Shown: one piece after another, positions 33,578 through 41,758 of the stretch
How the letters are laid out: every line of letters begins with the position of its first letter
Position numbering within the stretch: position 1 is the stretch's first letter
Notes under the pieces: model-generated
What the model saw: only the letters and a program-made list of their open reading frames with translations
The model's database searches: none
What the model was told of the DNA's origin: nothing
NCBI GenBank assembly: GCA_938091165.1
Contig: CALKNK010000021.1
Coordinates: 11,480-75,479, forward strand
Reading direction: 5' to 3'
From: an uncultured Ilumatobacter sp.
GTDB taxonomy: Bacteria > Actinomycetota > Acidimicrobiia > Acidimicrobiales > Ilumatobacteraceae
Length of the DNA: 64,000 bases
Program-made: the position numbers and the translations under genes

Positions 33578-34510
33578 ATGGATGCCATCGTTTCGCCGGT
33601 CGTCGCGACCGGGCTTGTGAAGCAGTTCGGCGATTTCACTGCGGTGGCTGGAATCGACGTTGAAGTGGCCCCAGGGGAGGCTTTTGGGTTCCTCGGGCCG
33701 AACGGAGCGGGCAAGACGTCGACGATGCGGATGATTGGGTGCGTGTCGCCCCCGACGAGCGGGACACTTCGAATCTTCGGGCTCGACCCCGTGGCCGACG
33801 GCCGCCAGATCCGCGCACGGATGGGGGTGGTGCCGCAACTGGACCAGATCGACAATGAACTCACGGTGATGGAGAACCTTGTCATCTACGGCCGGTACTT
33901 CGACATCTCGCGATCTGAGGTGAAAGCCAAGGCTAAGGAGCTCCTCGAGTTTGTGCAGCTGACCGAGAAGGCTGGCAGCAAGGTCGAGCCGCTTTCCGGG
34001 GGTCAAAAGCGTCGTGTCAGCATCGCTCGTTCGCTGATCAACGACCCGGACCTGCTGCTGCTCGACGAGCCGACGACAGGCCTCGATCCGCAGGCGCGAC
34101 ACGTGCTTTGGGACCGGCTCTACCAGCTGAAGGAGCGGGGCGCGACGCAGGTAATTACCACGCACTTTATGGACGAGGCCGAGCAGCTGTGCGATCGATT
34201 GGTGGTGATGGACGGTGGAATGATCGTTGCCGAAGGATCGCCGCAAGGTCTCATTGCGGAACACATTCGGCGCGAGGTGCTCGAAGTCCGCTTCGGGTAC
34301 GGCCGAAACATTGAGATGATGCCTGCTGTCGATGGGGTCGGTGATCGCATCGAGGTGCTGCCTGACCGTCTGCTGATCTACACCGATGACGGCGATGCGT
34401 CGCTGTCCGAATTGCACCGTCGCCAGGTCGTTCCGGAGAGTGCACTGGTCAGGCGGAGCAGCCTCGAAGACGTTTTCCTCAAACTCACCGGACGGACACT
34501 CGTCGAGTGA
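33578..34510 (+). CDS. ABC-2 exporter ATP-binding protein (NodI/DrrA-like)
   Basis: A 310-residue ABC ATPase. Walker A is FLGPNGAGKTSTMRM, the Q-loop region VPQLDQIDNELTVMENL, the signature LSGGQKRRVS, Walker B LLLLDEPTTGLDPQ and the H-loop VITTHFMDEAEQL. A C-terminal extension of about 80 residues is typical of the NodI/DrrA/CcmA exporters. Its gene overlaps the first permease gene by 4 bases, and that permease overlaps the second by 4, so the three form one exporter operon. I use ATG 33578 because TAATGT ends 7 nt before it; ATG 33539 is possible. The exported substrate is unknown. Confidence 0.92.
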   Translation: MDAIVSPVVATGLVKQFGDFTAVAGIDVEVAPGEAFGFLGPNGAGKTSTMRMIGCVSPPTSGTLRIFGLDPVADGRQIRARMGVVPQLDQIDNELTVMENLVIYGRYFDISRSEVKAKAKELLEFVQLTEKAGSKVEPLSGGQKRRVSIARSLINDPDLLLLDEPTTGLDPQARHVLWDRLYQLKERGATQVITTHFMDEAEQLCDRLVVMDGGMIVAEGSPQGLIAEHIRREVLEVRFGYGRNIEMMPAVDGVGDRIEVLPDRLLIYTDDGDASLSELHRRQVVPESALVRRSSLEDVFLKLTGRTLVE

Positions 34511-35313
34511 ACGTCACCGTGCAGCATCGAATCTCGTCGTGGGGGCCGTCGCGGGTCTACCTGCGCGACTGGATCTACTTCAAGCGCATGTGGTGGTCGG
34601 TGCTGATCGGCTCGATCGTGCAGCCGCTGATGTTCCTGCTCGGAGTCGGCCTCGGAGTTGGCGAACTCGTTGACCGGGGCCCTGAGGCAGCCAGCGTGCT
34701 CGGTGACACCTCCTACTTCGCGTTCTATGCGACGGCGCTCTTGGCGACGACCTCAATGTTTGTCCTTGCACAGGAATCGTTGTGGCCGACCATGGATGGA
34801 TTCACCTGGTCGAACGCGCATCAGGCCATGATCAGCACGCCGCTCAACGCGACCGACATCGTGTTCGGCAAGATGTTGCACTACGCCGTGCGCGGCATCG
34901 TCACAAGTGGTGGCGTTGCCCTGGTGCTGGCGCTGTTCGCCGACACACGCTCGTTCGGGCTGATCCCCGCTGCGTTCGTGGGAATGCTCACGGGGCTGGC
35001 CTTCGCAATGCCGATCGCCGCATGGACGGCGACGCGGACGACCGACAACTCGTTCCCGGCGATTCTCCGGTTCGGAATCATCCCGATGTTCCTGTTCGGC
35101 GGCGCGTTCTACCCGATCGAACAATTGCCGACGTGGCTGCAACCGGTGGCCTGGTGCACGCCGCTCTGGCACGGCGTCGAGCTGTGTAGAGGCCTCGTGC
35201 TCGGCGGAATGAGCCTTGGCGCTGGACTTGGGCACCTCGCCGTGCTGCTCGCGTTTTTCGCCGCCGGCATCCTCGCCGCCAGTGTCACGTTCGAGCGGAG
35301 GCTGCAGCCATGA
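34507..35313 (+). CDS. ABC-2 type permease (first subunit)
   Basis: A 268-residue membrane protein with about six predicted spans, GTG start overlapping the ATPase stop by 4 bases. It shows the features of ABC-2 (NodJ/DrrB-like) permeases: an N-terminal amphipathic region YLRDWIYFKRMWWSVL, a cytoplasmic loop with NAHQAMISTPLNATDIVFGK, and the C-terminal hallmark FLFGGAFYPIEQLPTWLQPV followed by TPLWHGVELCRGLVL. It pairs with the next gene product to form the channel of the exporter. The substrate could be a polysaccharide, a lipid or a drug-like compound; sequence does not decide. Confidence 0.88.
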   Translation: MNVTVQHRISSWGPSRVYLRDWIYFKRMWWSVLIGSIVQPLMFLLGVGLGVGELVDRGPEAASVLGDTSYFAFYATALLATTSMFVLAQESLWPTMDGFTWSNAHQAMISTPLNATDIVFGKMLHYAVRGIVTSGGVALVLALFADTRSFGLIPAAFVGMLTGLAFAMPIAAWTATRTTDNSFPAILRFGIIPMFLFGGAFYPIEQLPTWLQPVAWCTPLWHGVELCRGLVLGGMSLGAGLGHLAVLLAFFAAGILAASVTFERRLQP

Positions 35314-36125
35314 GCGTCACGCTCAACCCGGCGGCACACACTCGAATCGTGCCTGCGGTGGTGTTCGACATCAAGCGGCCACAGCGAATGGTCGAGCGCA
35401 GCATCATGGTCGCGCGCCGGTCGTGGATGGTGCTGTTGAGCGGATTCTTTGAACCGTTCTTCTACCTGCTGTCAATCCGTATCGGTCTGTCTGCGCTGGT
35501 CGGTGATGTCGAGGTCGGCGGCGAGTTGGTGCCGTACGACCAGTTCGTCGCTCCAGGTCTAATGGCGGCGTCGGCAATGAACGGTGCCGTGTTCGACTCG
35601 ACGATGAATGTCTTCTTCAAGCTGAAGCACTCGAAGCTGTACGACGCGGTTCTGACCACACCGATGTCGGCAGGTGACGTTGCTCTCGGCGAGATCGCCT
35701 GGGCGGTGCTGCGTGGAGCGCTGTACTCCACGGCGTTCATGCTGGCAATGTGGGCACTTGGGATGGTGCAGTCACCATGGATTGTGTTGTCCGTGCCGAT
35801 CTGTGTGCTGATCGGCTTCTCATTCGCAGCAATCGGCATGGCGCTCACGACCTTCATGCGGTCGTGGGAGGATTTCGAATATGTCCCGGCGATCACGTTG
35901 CCGCTGTTCTTGTTTTCTGCCACGTTCTACCCGGTGTCCCAGTATGGGGACTGGGCATGGCTAGTCCAGCTGAGCCCGCTGTATCACGGTGTCGTCTTGG
36001 TCCGGGCCTCAAACCTCGGCGAGTGGTCGCCAGCGTTGATCGGCCACGCAGCAGTGCTGGTCGTGCTTGCCGTCGTCGGCGCGACGGTCGCATCCCGTCG
36101 AATCGAACGCCTTCTGCTCACCTAG
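35310..36125 (+). CDS. ABC-2 type permease (second subunit)
   Basis: A 271-residue membrane protein with about six predicted spans, starting in the ATGA overlap with the first permease. It has the same ABC-2 landmarks: MVERSIMVARRSWMVLLSGF, SKLYDAVLTTPMSAGDVALG on a cytoplasmic loop, FLFSATFYPVSQYGDWAWLV and SPLYHGVVLVRASNLGE. The two permeases are related in layout, so a heterodimeric channel fed by the single ATPase is the likely complex. The stop at 36125 ends the operon; a deleted peptidase gene follows after 27 bases. Confidence 0.88.
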   Translation: MSVTLNPAAHTRIVPAVVFDIKRPQRMVERSIMVARRSWMVLLSGFFEPFFYLLSIRIGLSALVGDVEVGGELVPYDQFVAPGLMAASAMNGAVFDSTMNVFFKLKHSKLYDAVLTTPMSAGDVALGEIAWAVLRGALYSTAFMLAMWALGMVQSPWIVLSVPICVLIGFSFAAIGMALTTFMRSWEDFEYVPAITLPLFLFSATFYPVSQYGDWAWLVQLSPLYHGVVLVRASNLGEWSPALIGHAAVLVVLAVVGATVASRRIERLLLT

Positions 36126-36152
36126 CGAAGGTTCGGCAGTAGCTTGCCGACC

Positions 36153-36723
36153 ATGACGACCTTGGATGCCGAAGCGGTCACGGATCACGCGAACAAGTCA
36201 TGGGAAGGCATCGTGCCGGTGTTGCGCGACTACCTCGCAATCCCGAATGCCTCTCTCGACTTTGACCCGAAATGGCGTGAACGCGAATTCATGGCTGAGG
36301 CGGCCATTCACCACGCTGAAGCTGTCGTTCCGCCTCCCGCCGACAGCGGACCCGGAAGTCGCGCTGGCAGCGATCATCGCAGCTCTTGAGTCCGAGCCGC
36401 CGAACGGCGCGCTGGTCCGCTTTCACGAGACTGACGCTGCGTCGGGTTGGAATGCTCCGCCAACTGCGCCATGGCTTGAGGCGGGCCTTGATGCAGCGTC
36501 CAATGCCTCGTTTGGTCAACCAGCGCGCAGTTTCGGTGAAGGTGGCTCGATCCCGTTCATGGGCATGCTCGGTGAGAAGTTCCCCGAGGTGCAGTTCGTC
36601 ATCACTGGGGTGTTCGGCCCGGATGCGAACGCGCATGGCCCGAATGAATATCTGCACGTGCCGACTGCTCGCAAGGTCACGATGGCCGTTGCCCACCTAC
36701 TCAACGCGCACGCCAGCTGCTGA
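36153..36723 (+). pseudogene. M20 metallopeptidase with a large internal deletion
   Basis: The first 55 codons from ATG 36153 match the start of M20 dipeptidase-like enzymes (SWEGIVPVLRDYLAIPNASL, FDPKWRE). Near 36310 the sequence jumps to the C-terminal end of the same family in another frame: TLKLSFRLPPTADPEVALAA, later FGEGGSIPFMGML and HGPNEYLHVPTARKV, which run to the stop at 36723. About 250-280 residues are missing, including the HxD, Asp and Glu metal ligands of the catalytic domain. The TAGCTT promoter element (36140-36145), 7 nt before the ATG, is still present. The gene is dead; a recent deletion with a frame change is the simplest history. Confidence 0.9.
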
Positions 36724-36755
36724 CCGGGCCGGGACCGGCTGCCGGTCAGCAGCTG
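36714..36755. terminator. Strong hairpin at the end of the M20 pseudogene
   Basis: A perfect 14-bp inverted repeat: CAGCTGCTGACCGG (36714-36727) and CCGGTCAGCAGCTG (36742-36755), with a further GCCGG/CCGGC pairing in the loop. It includes the pseudogene's TGA and lies directly before the next gene's -10. There is no T-run, so it resembles the T-less terminators of actinobacteria. Confidence 0.65.
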
Positions 36756-36762
36756 GTATGGG

Positions 36763-36768
36763 TATCGT
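36763..36768 (+). promoter_or_regulatory. -10 element of the CurA-like reductase gene
   Basis: TATCGT ends 6 nt before the ATG at 36775; leaderless spacing, 8 bases after the preceding hairpin. Confidence 0.45.
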
Positions 36769-36774
36769 CAGCGC

Positions 36775-37782
36775 ATGACCCGTACCTCACGCCACGTCAA
36801 TCTTGCTTCCCGCCCCCATGGCGCGCCCGTTGCCGAGAACTTTGAAGTGGTCGAAGTCGAGGTTCGTGAGCCGCAGGACGGCGAGATCGTCGTCGCCAAT
36901 CGGTTCATGTCGGTCGACCCTTATATGCGGGGCCGGATGAATGACGTGAAGTCGTACGTTCCGCCGTTCCAAATCGGCGAGCCGCTTGACGGTGGAGCCG
37001 TCGGCGAAGTCATTGAGTCGAACTCACCCGATATCGCCGTTGGCGATCACGTCGTCCACGGCCTCGGTTGGCGCGAGATTGCTGTGATGCCTGCATCGCA
37101 GACTCAACCTGCTGCACAGGTCGACGGGGTCTCGCTTTCGGCGAACCTCGGTGTGCTCGGGATGCCGGGCATGACCGCCTACGCGGGGCTCCTGGACGTC
37201 GCATCGTTTCAGGAGGGCGAAGCCGTGTTTGTGTCGGGCGCAGCCGGTGCTGTCGGTTCACTGGTCGGCCAGCTTGCCAAGTTGAAGGGTGCATCACACG
37301 TCGTCGGCTCTGCCGGGTCCGACGAGAAGGTCTCCTGGCTCACCGATGAGCTTGGGTATGACGCAGCGTTTAACTACAAGTCGGGCCCGGTCGCCAAGCA
37401 GCTCTTCGCTGCAGCGCCCGACGGCATCGACGTCTACTTTGACAATGTCGGCGGTGACCACCTCGAGGCGGCAATCCACGCACTCAAGATGCATGGTCGA
37501 GTTGCAATGTGTGGTGCGATCTCGATGTATAACAACACCGAACCGGCGCCCGGTCCGAGCAACTTGACGCTCTTGATCGGCAAACGTCTGAACATCCGCG
37601 GATTCATCGTCAGCGACCACGGTGAGATGCGCGCGGACTTCATCCGTGAAGTCGGCGGATGGCTGGCCGACGGCACGATCAAGTCCGAAGAGACCGTGAT
37701 GCACGGCATCGAGAATGCCGGAGTGGCGTTCATCGGTCTGCTCGCTGGGGTGAACACGGGCAAGATGGTCGTCGAATTTTGA
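36775..37782 (+). CDS. NADP-dependent oxidoreductase (CurA/LTB4 dehydrogenase family)
   Basis: A 335-residue zinc-independent MDR enzyme. The N-terminus (MTRTSRHVNLASRPHGAPVA) and SVDPYMRGRMND are the signature of the leukotriene B4 12-hydroxydehydrogenase/CurA group; the cofactor motif is VSGAAGAVGSLVGQLAK near residue 154, followed by VGSAGSDEKVSWL; FDNVGGDHLEAAI and an N-L-T-L-LIGKRLNIRGF motif follow. It should reduce the C=C bond of an alpha,beta-unsaturated ketone or aldehyde with NADPH. The substrate is unknown. It stands alone; the next gene is convergent and 9 bases away. Confidence 0.9.
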   Translation: MTRTSRHVNLASRPHGAPVAENFEVVEVEVREPQDGEIVVANRFMSVDPYMRGRMNDVKSYVPPFQIGEPLDGGAVGEVIESNSPDIAVGDHVVHGLGWREIAVMPASQTQPAAQVDGVSLSANLGVLGMPGMTAYAGLLDVASFQEGEAVFVSGAAGAVGSLVGQLAKLKGASHVVGSAGSDEKVSWLTDELGYDAAFNYKSGPVAKQLFAAAPDGIDVYFDNVGGDHLEAAIHALKMHGRVAMCGAISMYNNTEPAPGPSNLTLLIGKRLNIRGFIVSDHGEMRADFIREVGGWLADGTIKSEETVMHGIENAGVAFIGLLAGVNTGKMVVEF

Positions 37783-37791
37783 GTCTTCTGG

Positions 37792-38922
37792 TTAGTGCTT
37801 GAACACTTCGGTCGCGAGGTCGACGCCGCGTGTGTCGCCGAGTAGTCCATCGTCCATTCGATTCATCACGTAGGCAAAGGTGATCTTGCGATCGGTGTCG
37901 ACGATGATCGATGAGCCGCCCCAACCGCCCCAGTAGGCGTAGTTGCCTTTGGGGAGGTAAGGGACGGCGATGGAGTGCAGGGCGTAACCCATCCCGAAGC
38001 GCACCGGAAGGCCGAGGACCCGGTCGACGCCGTTGGCCTGCTCTTCGAAAATCATCTTGATCGTGTCGGGCGACAACAATTTGACTCCGTCGACGGTTCC
38101 CCCGTTGGCAACGATCGCTTGGATACGTGCGACTGAGCGAGCGTTGCCGTGGCCGTTTGCTGCGCCGATCGTTGCCTGGCGCCACTCTGGCGTCCACGAC
38201 TCGGTGGCATCGGGTGCGGGGCCGGTGAAGGTCTTGATCAGCACGCTGTCAGGATCCATCGTTGACATGTCGATTGCAAGCGCCGGCGGAGGGATCACGT
38301 TGGACACTCGATCGAACTCGCTGGGGTCGAGCCCGATGTGGAAGTCGGCGTCGAGCGGTCCGGCGATCTCGTCGGCGAAGAACTGGCCGAGCATTCGACC
38401 ATCGATTCGGCGGATGACTTCACCGAGCAGGTGGCCCTGGCTGAGGGGGTGGTATCCGGAGCCCTCGCCTGGCGTCCACCATGGTGCCTGGGCGGCGAGC
38501 ATCGACGTCGACTTCTCCCAGTCGTAGATGTCCTCGACTGCCACTGGTTGCTCCCAGGCACTCACCCCCGAGGTGTGACCCATCAGATGGCGGACCTCAA
38601 TGTCGGCCTTGCCGTTCTGCGCAAACTCGGGCCAGTACGTCGAGACCTTCTCGTGGTAACCAAGCAACCCCCGCTCAGCGAGCACGAGTGTCGACAGGAA
38701 CGTCATTGTTTTGGTCGTTGACCACACATTGGTGATCGTGTCGCGACCCCACGGCGTGGTCTGGGCCTCATCGGCCCAACCGCCCCAAATATCGACGACG
38801 GTCTCGCCCTCGACGGTGACCGACACCGAGGCACCGACGTCCTCGCCGCTATCGAGCGTCTCGCTCAGCAAGTCACCGAGCCGCGCATATTCAGAGGTCG
38901 ACGTTCCAGAAATCTCGGCCAT
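37792..38922 (-). CDS. Serine hydrolase of the class C beta-lactamase family (EstB-like)
   Basis: A 376-residue penicillin-binding-protein-fold hydrolase. The catalytic serine is Ser68 in STTK (S-x-x-K with Lys71); Tyr157 in GYHPLSQG is the second motif (Y-x-x/N); the third is a C-terminal GGWGGSSIIVD in place of K-T-G. No signal peptide is seen, so it is cytoplasmic, which argues against a true antibiotic-resistance enzyme and for an esterase or a lactone hydrolase of the EstB type. The N-terminal ASVSVTVEGETVVDIWGGWAD is a family hallmark. It lies between a convergent reductase gene and leuD, and is followed upstream by no obvious promoter. Confidence 0.85.
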   Translation of the reverse strand: MAEISGTSTSEYARLGDLLSETLDSGEDVGASVSVTVEGETVVDIWGGWADEAQTTPWGRDTITNVWSTTKTMTFLSTLVLAERGLLGYHEKVSTYWPEFAQNGKADIEVRHLMGHTSGVSAWEQPVAVEDIYDWEKSTSMLAAQAPWWTPGEGSGYHPLSQGHLLGEVIRRIDGRMLGQFFADEIAGPLDADFHIGLDPSEFDRVSNVIPPPALAIDMSTMDPDSVLIKTFTGPAPDATESWTPEWRQATIGAANGHGNARSVARIQAIVANGGTVDGVKLLSPDTIKMIFEEQANGVDRVLGLPVRFGMGYALHSIAVPYLPKGNYAYWGGWGGSSIIVDTDRKITFAYVMNRMDDGLLGDTRGVDLATEVFKH

Positions 38923-39002
38923 CCCGAAGTTTCGCCAGTGCCTCAGTTCAAGGACGAGTCAGCCAGCGGCATTGAAACCTGGAACGGGCGAGGGCGAGCC
39001 GG

Positions 39003-39041
39003 GCTGAGACGAGTTGGTGCCTGGCGCCAAGTCGTCTCAGC
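39003..39041 (-). terminator. Hairpin at the end of leuCD
   Basis: A perfect 10-bp inverted repeat, GCTGAGACGA (39003-39012) with TCGTCTCAGC (39032-39041), and further pairing inside (TTGG with CCAA). The right arm spans the leuD stop codon at 39039-39037. No T-run follows; a T-less terminator for the leuCD operon. Confidence 0.6.
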
Positions 39042-39621
39042 GCATCCAGGCGGGGCGGTTCGTCTCGAAGTTGGTGATCTCGTCGACATGGGTCATCGTC
39101 AAGGCGATATCGTCAAGGCCGTTGAGGAACCGGTGTTGAGTAGCGTCATCCATCGGGAATGGTTCGTCGATGTTTGCAGCCGGCACTTCGAGCTTGCGTT
39201 GCCCCATGTCCACCACGATCGACGTCTGAGGGTCGTCCTCGATGGCGGCCCAGATTGCCTCGACGACTACTTCAGGAACCACGACAGGCACGAGGCCGTT
39301 CTTTGTGCAGTTGTTGCGAAAGATGTCTGAGAAGCTCGGTGCAATCACAGCGTCGAAGCCATACTGCTGAATGGCCCACACAGCGTGTTCCCGTGAAGAG
39401 CCGACGCCGAAGGCGGGGCCTGCGACCAGGATGCTGGCACCGGCATAACGCTCGTCGTTGAGGACGAAGTCCTGCTGATCGCGCCACGCGGAGAAGAGGC
39501 CCCTCTCGAAGCCGGTGCGTTCGACCTGCTTCAACCAAATGGCGGGAATGATCTGGTCGGTGTCGACGTCGGACCGCTTCAATGGCACACCGGTTCCGGT
39601 GATGACCTCCACAGCTTTCAT
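39037..39621 (-). CDS. leuD: 3-Isopropylmalate dehydratase, small subunit
   Basis: A 194-residue swivel-domain subunit that works with LeuC to isomerise 2- to 3-isopropylmalate. Hallmarks are the DVDTDQIIPAIWLK segment near residue 20, VAGPAFGVGSSREHAVWAIQ with the substrate-recognition loop, and IFRNNCTKNGLVPV. The ATG at 39621 overlaps the leuC stop (ATGA), fixing the start; the frame extends far upstream inside leuC and is ignored. The last codons fall into a strong hairpin that probably ends the operon. Expression should follow the IclR-type regulator transcribed divergently from leuC. Confidence 0.96.
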   Translation of the reverse strand: MKAVEVITGTGVPLKRSDVDTDQIIPAIWLKQVERTGFERGLFSAWRDQQDFVLNDERYAGASILVAGPAFGVGSSREHAVWAIQQYGFDAVIAPSFSDIFRNNCTKNGLVPVVVPEVVVEAIWAAIEDDPQTSIVVDMGQRKLEVPAANIDEPFPMDDATQHRFLNGLDDIALTMTHVDEITNFETNRPAWMR

Positions 39622-41024
39622 GATGTCGCCTCCAGATCGCCAGGCGTACAGAACGTGCCCTTGACCGCCGTTGCCGCAGCGACGGCCGGCGAGACGAGAT
39701 GAGTTCGACCACCGGGGCCTTGGCGGCCCTCGAAGTTGCGGTTGCTGGTCGAGGCGGCGCGCTCCTTGGGGGCTAGCTTGTCGGGGTTCATCGCGAGACA
39801 CATCGAACACCCGGGTTCGCGCCAGTCGGCGCCAGCAGCAGTGAAGATCTTGTCGAGACCTTCCTTGATCGCTTGGTCTTTGACCTTGTGGCTACCCGGA
39901 ACGATCATCACGCGCGGCACGGTGACCTGATGGCCTTCCATCACCGTGGCGGCGGCACGGAGGTCCTCGATCCGGCTGTTAGTGCACGAACCGATGAACA
40001 CAGTGTCGACGCTGACGTCGCGCATGCTTTGGCCGGCTCTGAGGCCCATGTAGTCGAGCGCTCGCTGCACGGTCTCCTGGGCGGTCTCGCTGTCGAAATC
40101 GCTTGGTGAAGGAATCGGTGTGTCGATGGAGGCGACCTGGCCGGGGTTGGTGCCCCACGAGACGTGCGGAGCGATCTGCGCCGCATTGAGCACGACTTCC
40201 TTGTCCCACTCGGCGTCATCATCGGTGTACAGGGTCCTCCAGTCGGCAACGGCTGCATCCCAGTTGGGGCCCTGTGGTGCCTGCGCGCGGCCCTCGAGGT
40301 AGTCGAACGTGGTCTGGTCAGGAGCGATGAGACCGGCCTTGGCGCCGGCCTCTATCGACATGTTGCAGACCGTCATGCGGCCTTCCATCGAGAGTGACTG
40401 AATTGCCGATCCGCGGTACTCGATGATGTGGCCGATGCCGCCGCTGGTGCCGATCTCACCGAGGATCGCGAGAATTATGTCTTTTGCCGTGACACCGGGC
40501 TGGAGGTCTCCATCGACGGTGACCGACATCCACTTTGGTCGACTTTGGGGGAGTGTCTGCGTGGCAAGCACGTGTTCGACCTCGCTGGTGCCGATGCCGA
40601 AGGCGATGGAACCGAACGCACCGTGCGTTGCGGTGTGGGAGTCGCCGCACACGATGGTCATGCCCGGCATGGTTCGACCTTGCTCGGGTCCGATGACATG
40701 GACGATGCCCTGGTTGGGGTCGCCCATGGGGAAGTTCGTGATGCCGAACTCGGCGGTGTTGATTCGCAACGTGTCGATCTGCTTGGCGGAGGTCGGGTCG
40801 GCGATCGGTTGGTTGATGTTCTCGGTTGGGACGTTGTGGTCCTCGGTCGCAATCGTGAGGTCGGGTCGGCGCACACCTCGACCGCTCAGCCGGAGGCCGT
40901 CGAACGCTTGAGGGCTGGTGACTTCGTGGACGAGGTGTAGGTCGATGTAGAGCAGTTCCGGCTCACCCTCGGTGGAGTGGACGAGATGGCGGTCCCACAC
41001 TTTTTCTGGCAAGGTCTTTCCCAT
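39618..41024 (-). CDS. leuC: 3-Isopropylmalate dehydratase, large subunit
   Basis: A 468-residue aconitase-family enzyme with a 4Fe-4S cluster. The cluster ligands are in IGSCTNSRIEDL and PGCSMCLAMNPD; the substrate loop VCGDSHTATHGAFG and the R-N-F-E-G-R-Q-G-P tail (NRNFEGRQGPGGRTHLVSP) are as in LeuC. ATG 41024 (MGKTLPEKVWDRHLV) is chosen for homology and because AGGAG lies 8 nt upstream; the frame runs on to 41285. leuD overlaps it by 4 bases. A near-perfect palindrome at 41055-41077 lies between it and the divergent IclR gene, the likely control site. Confidence 0.97.
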   Translation of the reverse strand: MGKTLPEKVWDRHLVHSTEGEPELLYIDLHLVHEVTSPQAFDGLRLSGRGVRRPDLTIATEDHNVPTENINQPIADPTSAKQIDTLRINTAEFGITNFPMGDPNQGIVHVIGPEQGRTMPGMTIVCGDSHTATHGAFGSIAFGIGTSEVEHVLATQTLPQSRPKWMSVTVDGDLQPGVTAKDIILAILGEIGTSGGIGHIIEYRGSAIQSLSMEGRMTVCNMSIEAGAKAGLIAPDQTTFDYLEGRAQAPQGPNWDAAVADWRTLYTDDDAEWDKEVVLNAAQIAPHVSWGTNPGQVASIDTPIPSPSDFDSETAQETVQRALDYMGLRAGQSMRDVSVDTVFIGSCTNSRIEDLRAAATVMEGHQVTVPRVMIVPGSHKVKDQAIKEGLDKIFTAAGADWREPGCSMCLAMNPDKLAPKERAASTSNRNFEGRQGPGGRTHLVSPAVAAATAVKGTFCTPGDLEATS

Positions 41025-41054
41025 TGCAAACTCCTGTTGACCTTCGATGGTTGC

Positions 41055-41077
41055 AGTGTCCCACATAGTGGGATACT
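41055..41077. promoter_or_regulatory. Palindromic operator between leuC and the IclR gene
   Basis: AGTgTCCCAC-ATA-GTGGGAtACT: two 10-base arms (41055-41064 and 41068-41077) with one mismatched pair; the inner TCCCACATAGTGGGA is perfect. It is 31 bases before leuC and 12 bases before the IclR gene, so a bound regulator could control both. IclR-family regulators bind such dyads. Confidence 0.7.
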
Positions 41078-41088
41078 TTTCTTGAGAT

Positions 41089-41751
41089 ATGGACAGGGTA
41101 TCAGAAAATGTTGCGCCCGTGCCAGAGACTGGCGTCGGTGTGCTCGACAAGGCGATGGTCGTGATGCGAGCTATCTCCGATGCGCCATGTGGTCTCGCCG
41201 AGCTGCAGGCCTCGACTGGCCTTCCGCGGGCCACCGCACACCGTCTGGCGAGTGCCTTGGAAGCGCACGGACTGCTCCGGCGCAACGCAGCTGGCCGCTT
41301 TGAACTCGGTCATGGTCTGGTCGCCCTCGGACGGTTGTCGGCCAATCGTTTCCCGCTCGTCGACGTTGCTCGACCGGTCGCTACTGCGCTGTGCGATGCA
41401 ACTGGTGAGGCCGTTCAGGTGTTCGTGCGGGAGGGCAGCCAGCGACGTTGTGTGTTGTCACTCGAATCAGCGCATGGTTTGCGGTGGATTGTTCCCGAGG
41501 GATCCTTGCTGCCGATCGAGGTCGGCTCGTCCGGCCGGTTGCTCGAAGGGGAGCCCGCCCGCAATGGCTGGATGCAGAGCGTCGGTGAGCGCGAGGCCGG
41601 CGTTGCCTCCGTGAGCGCTCCGATTCACACCGCCGACGGCGCGATCATCGGAGCACTGTCGTTGAGTGGGCCGGTCGAGCGTCTCTCCAAGCAGCCTGGC
41701 AAACGCTTCGGAACAATGGTCGTGGCCGCGGCGAGCAAGATCCGGCTGTAG
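41089..41751 (+). CDS. IclR-family regulator (NdgR/LtbR-like)
   Basis: A 220-residue transcription factor. The N-terminal winged helix includes GLAELQASTGLPRATAHRLA (residues about 37-56, recognition helix) and ALEAHGLLRRNAAGRFELG; the C-terminal IclR effector domain has LCDATGEAVQVFVREGSQRR, a GSSGRLLEG segment and SVSAPIHTADGAIIGALSLSG. In actinobacteria the IclR protein encoded divergently from leuCD (NdgR in Streptomyces, LtbR in Corynebacterium) regulates leucine and related amino acid genes; this gene has the same position, so that function is likely. It probably binds the palindrome at 41055-41077 and also affects its own expression. Confidence 0.9.
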   Translation: MDRVSENVAPVPETGVGVLDKAMVVMRAISDAPCGLAELQASTGLPRATAHRLASALEAHGLLRRNAAGRFELGHGLVALGRLSANRFPLVDVARPVATALCDATGEAVQVFVREGSQRRCVLSLESAHGLRWIVPEGSLLPIEVGSSGRLLEGEPARNGWMQSVGEREAGVASVSAPIHTADGAIIGALSLSGPVERLSKQPGKRFGTMVVAAASKIRL

Positions 41752-41758
41752 CACTCCG

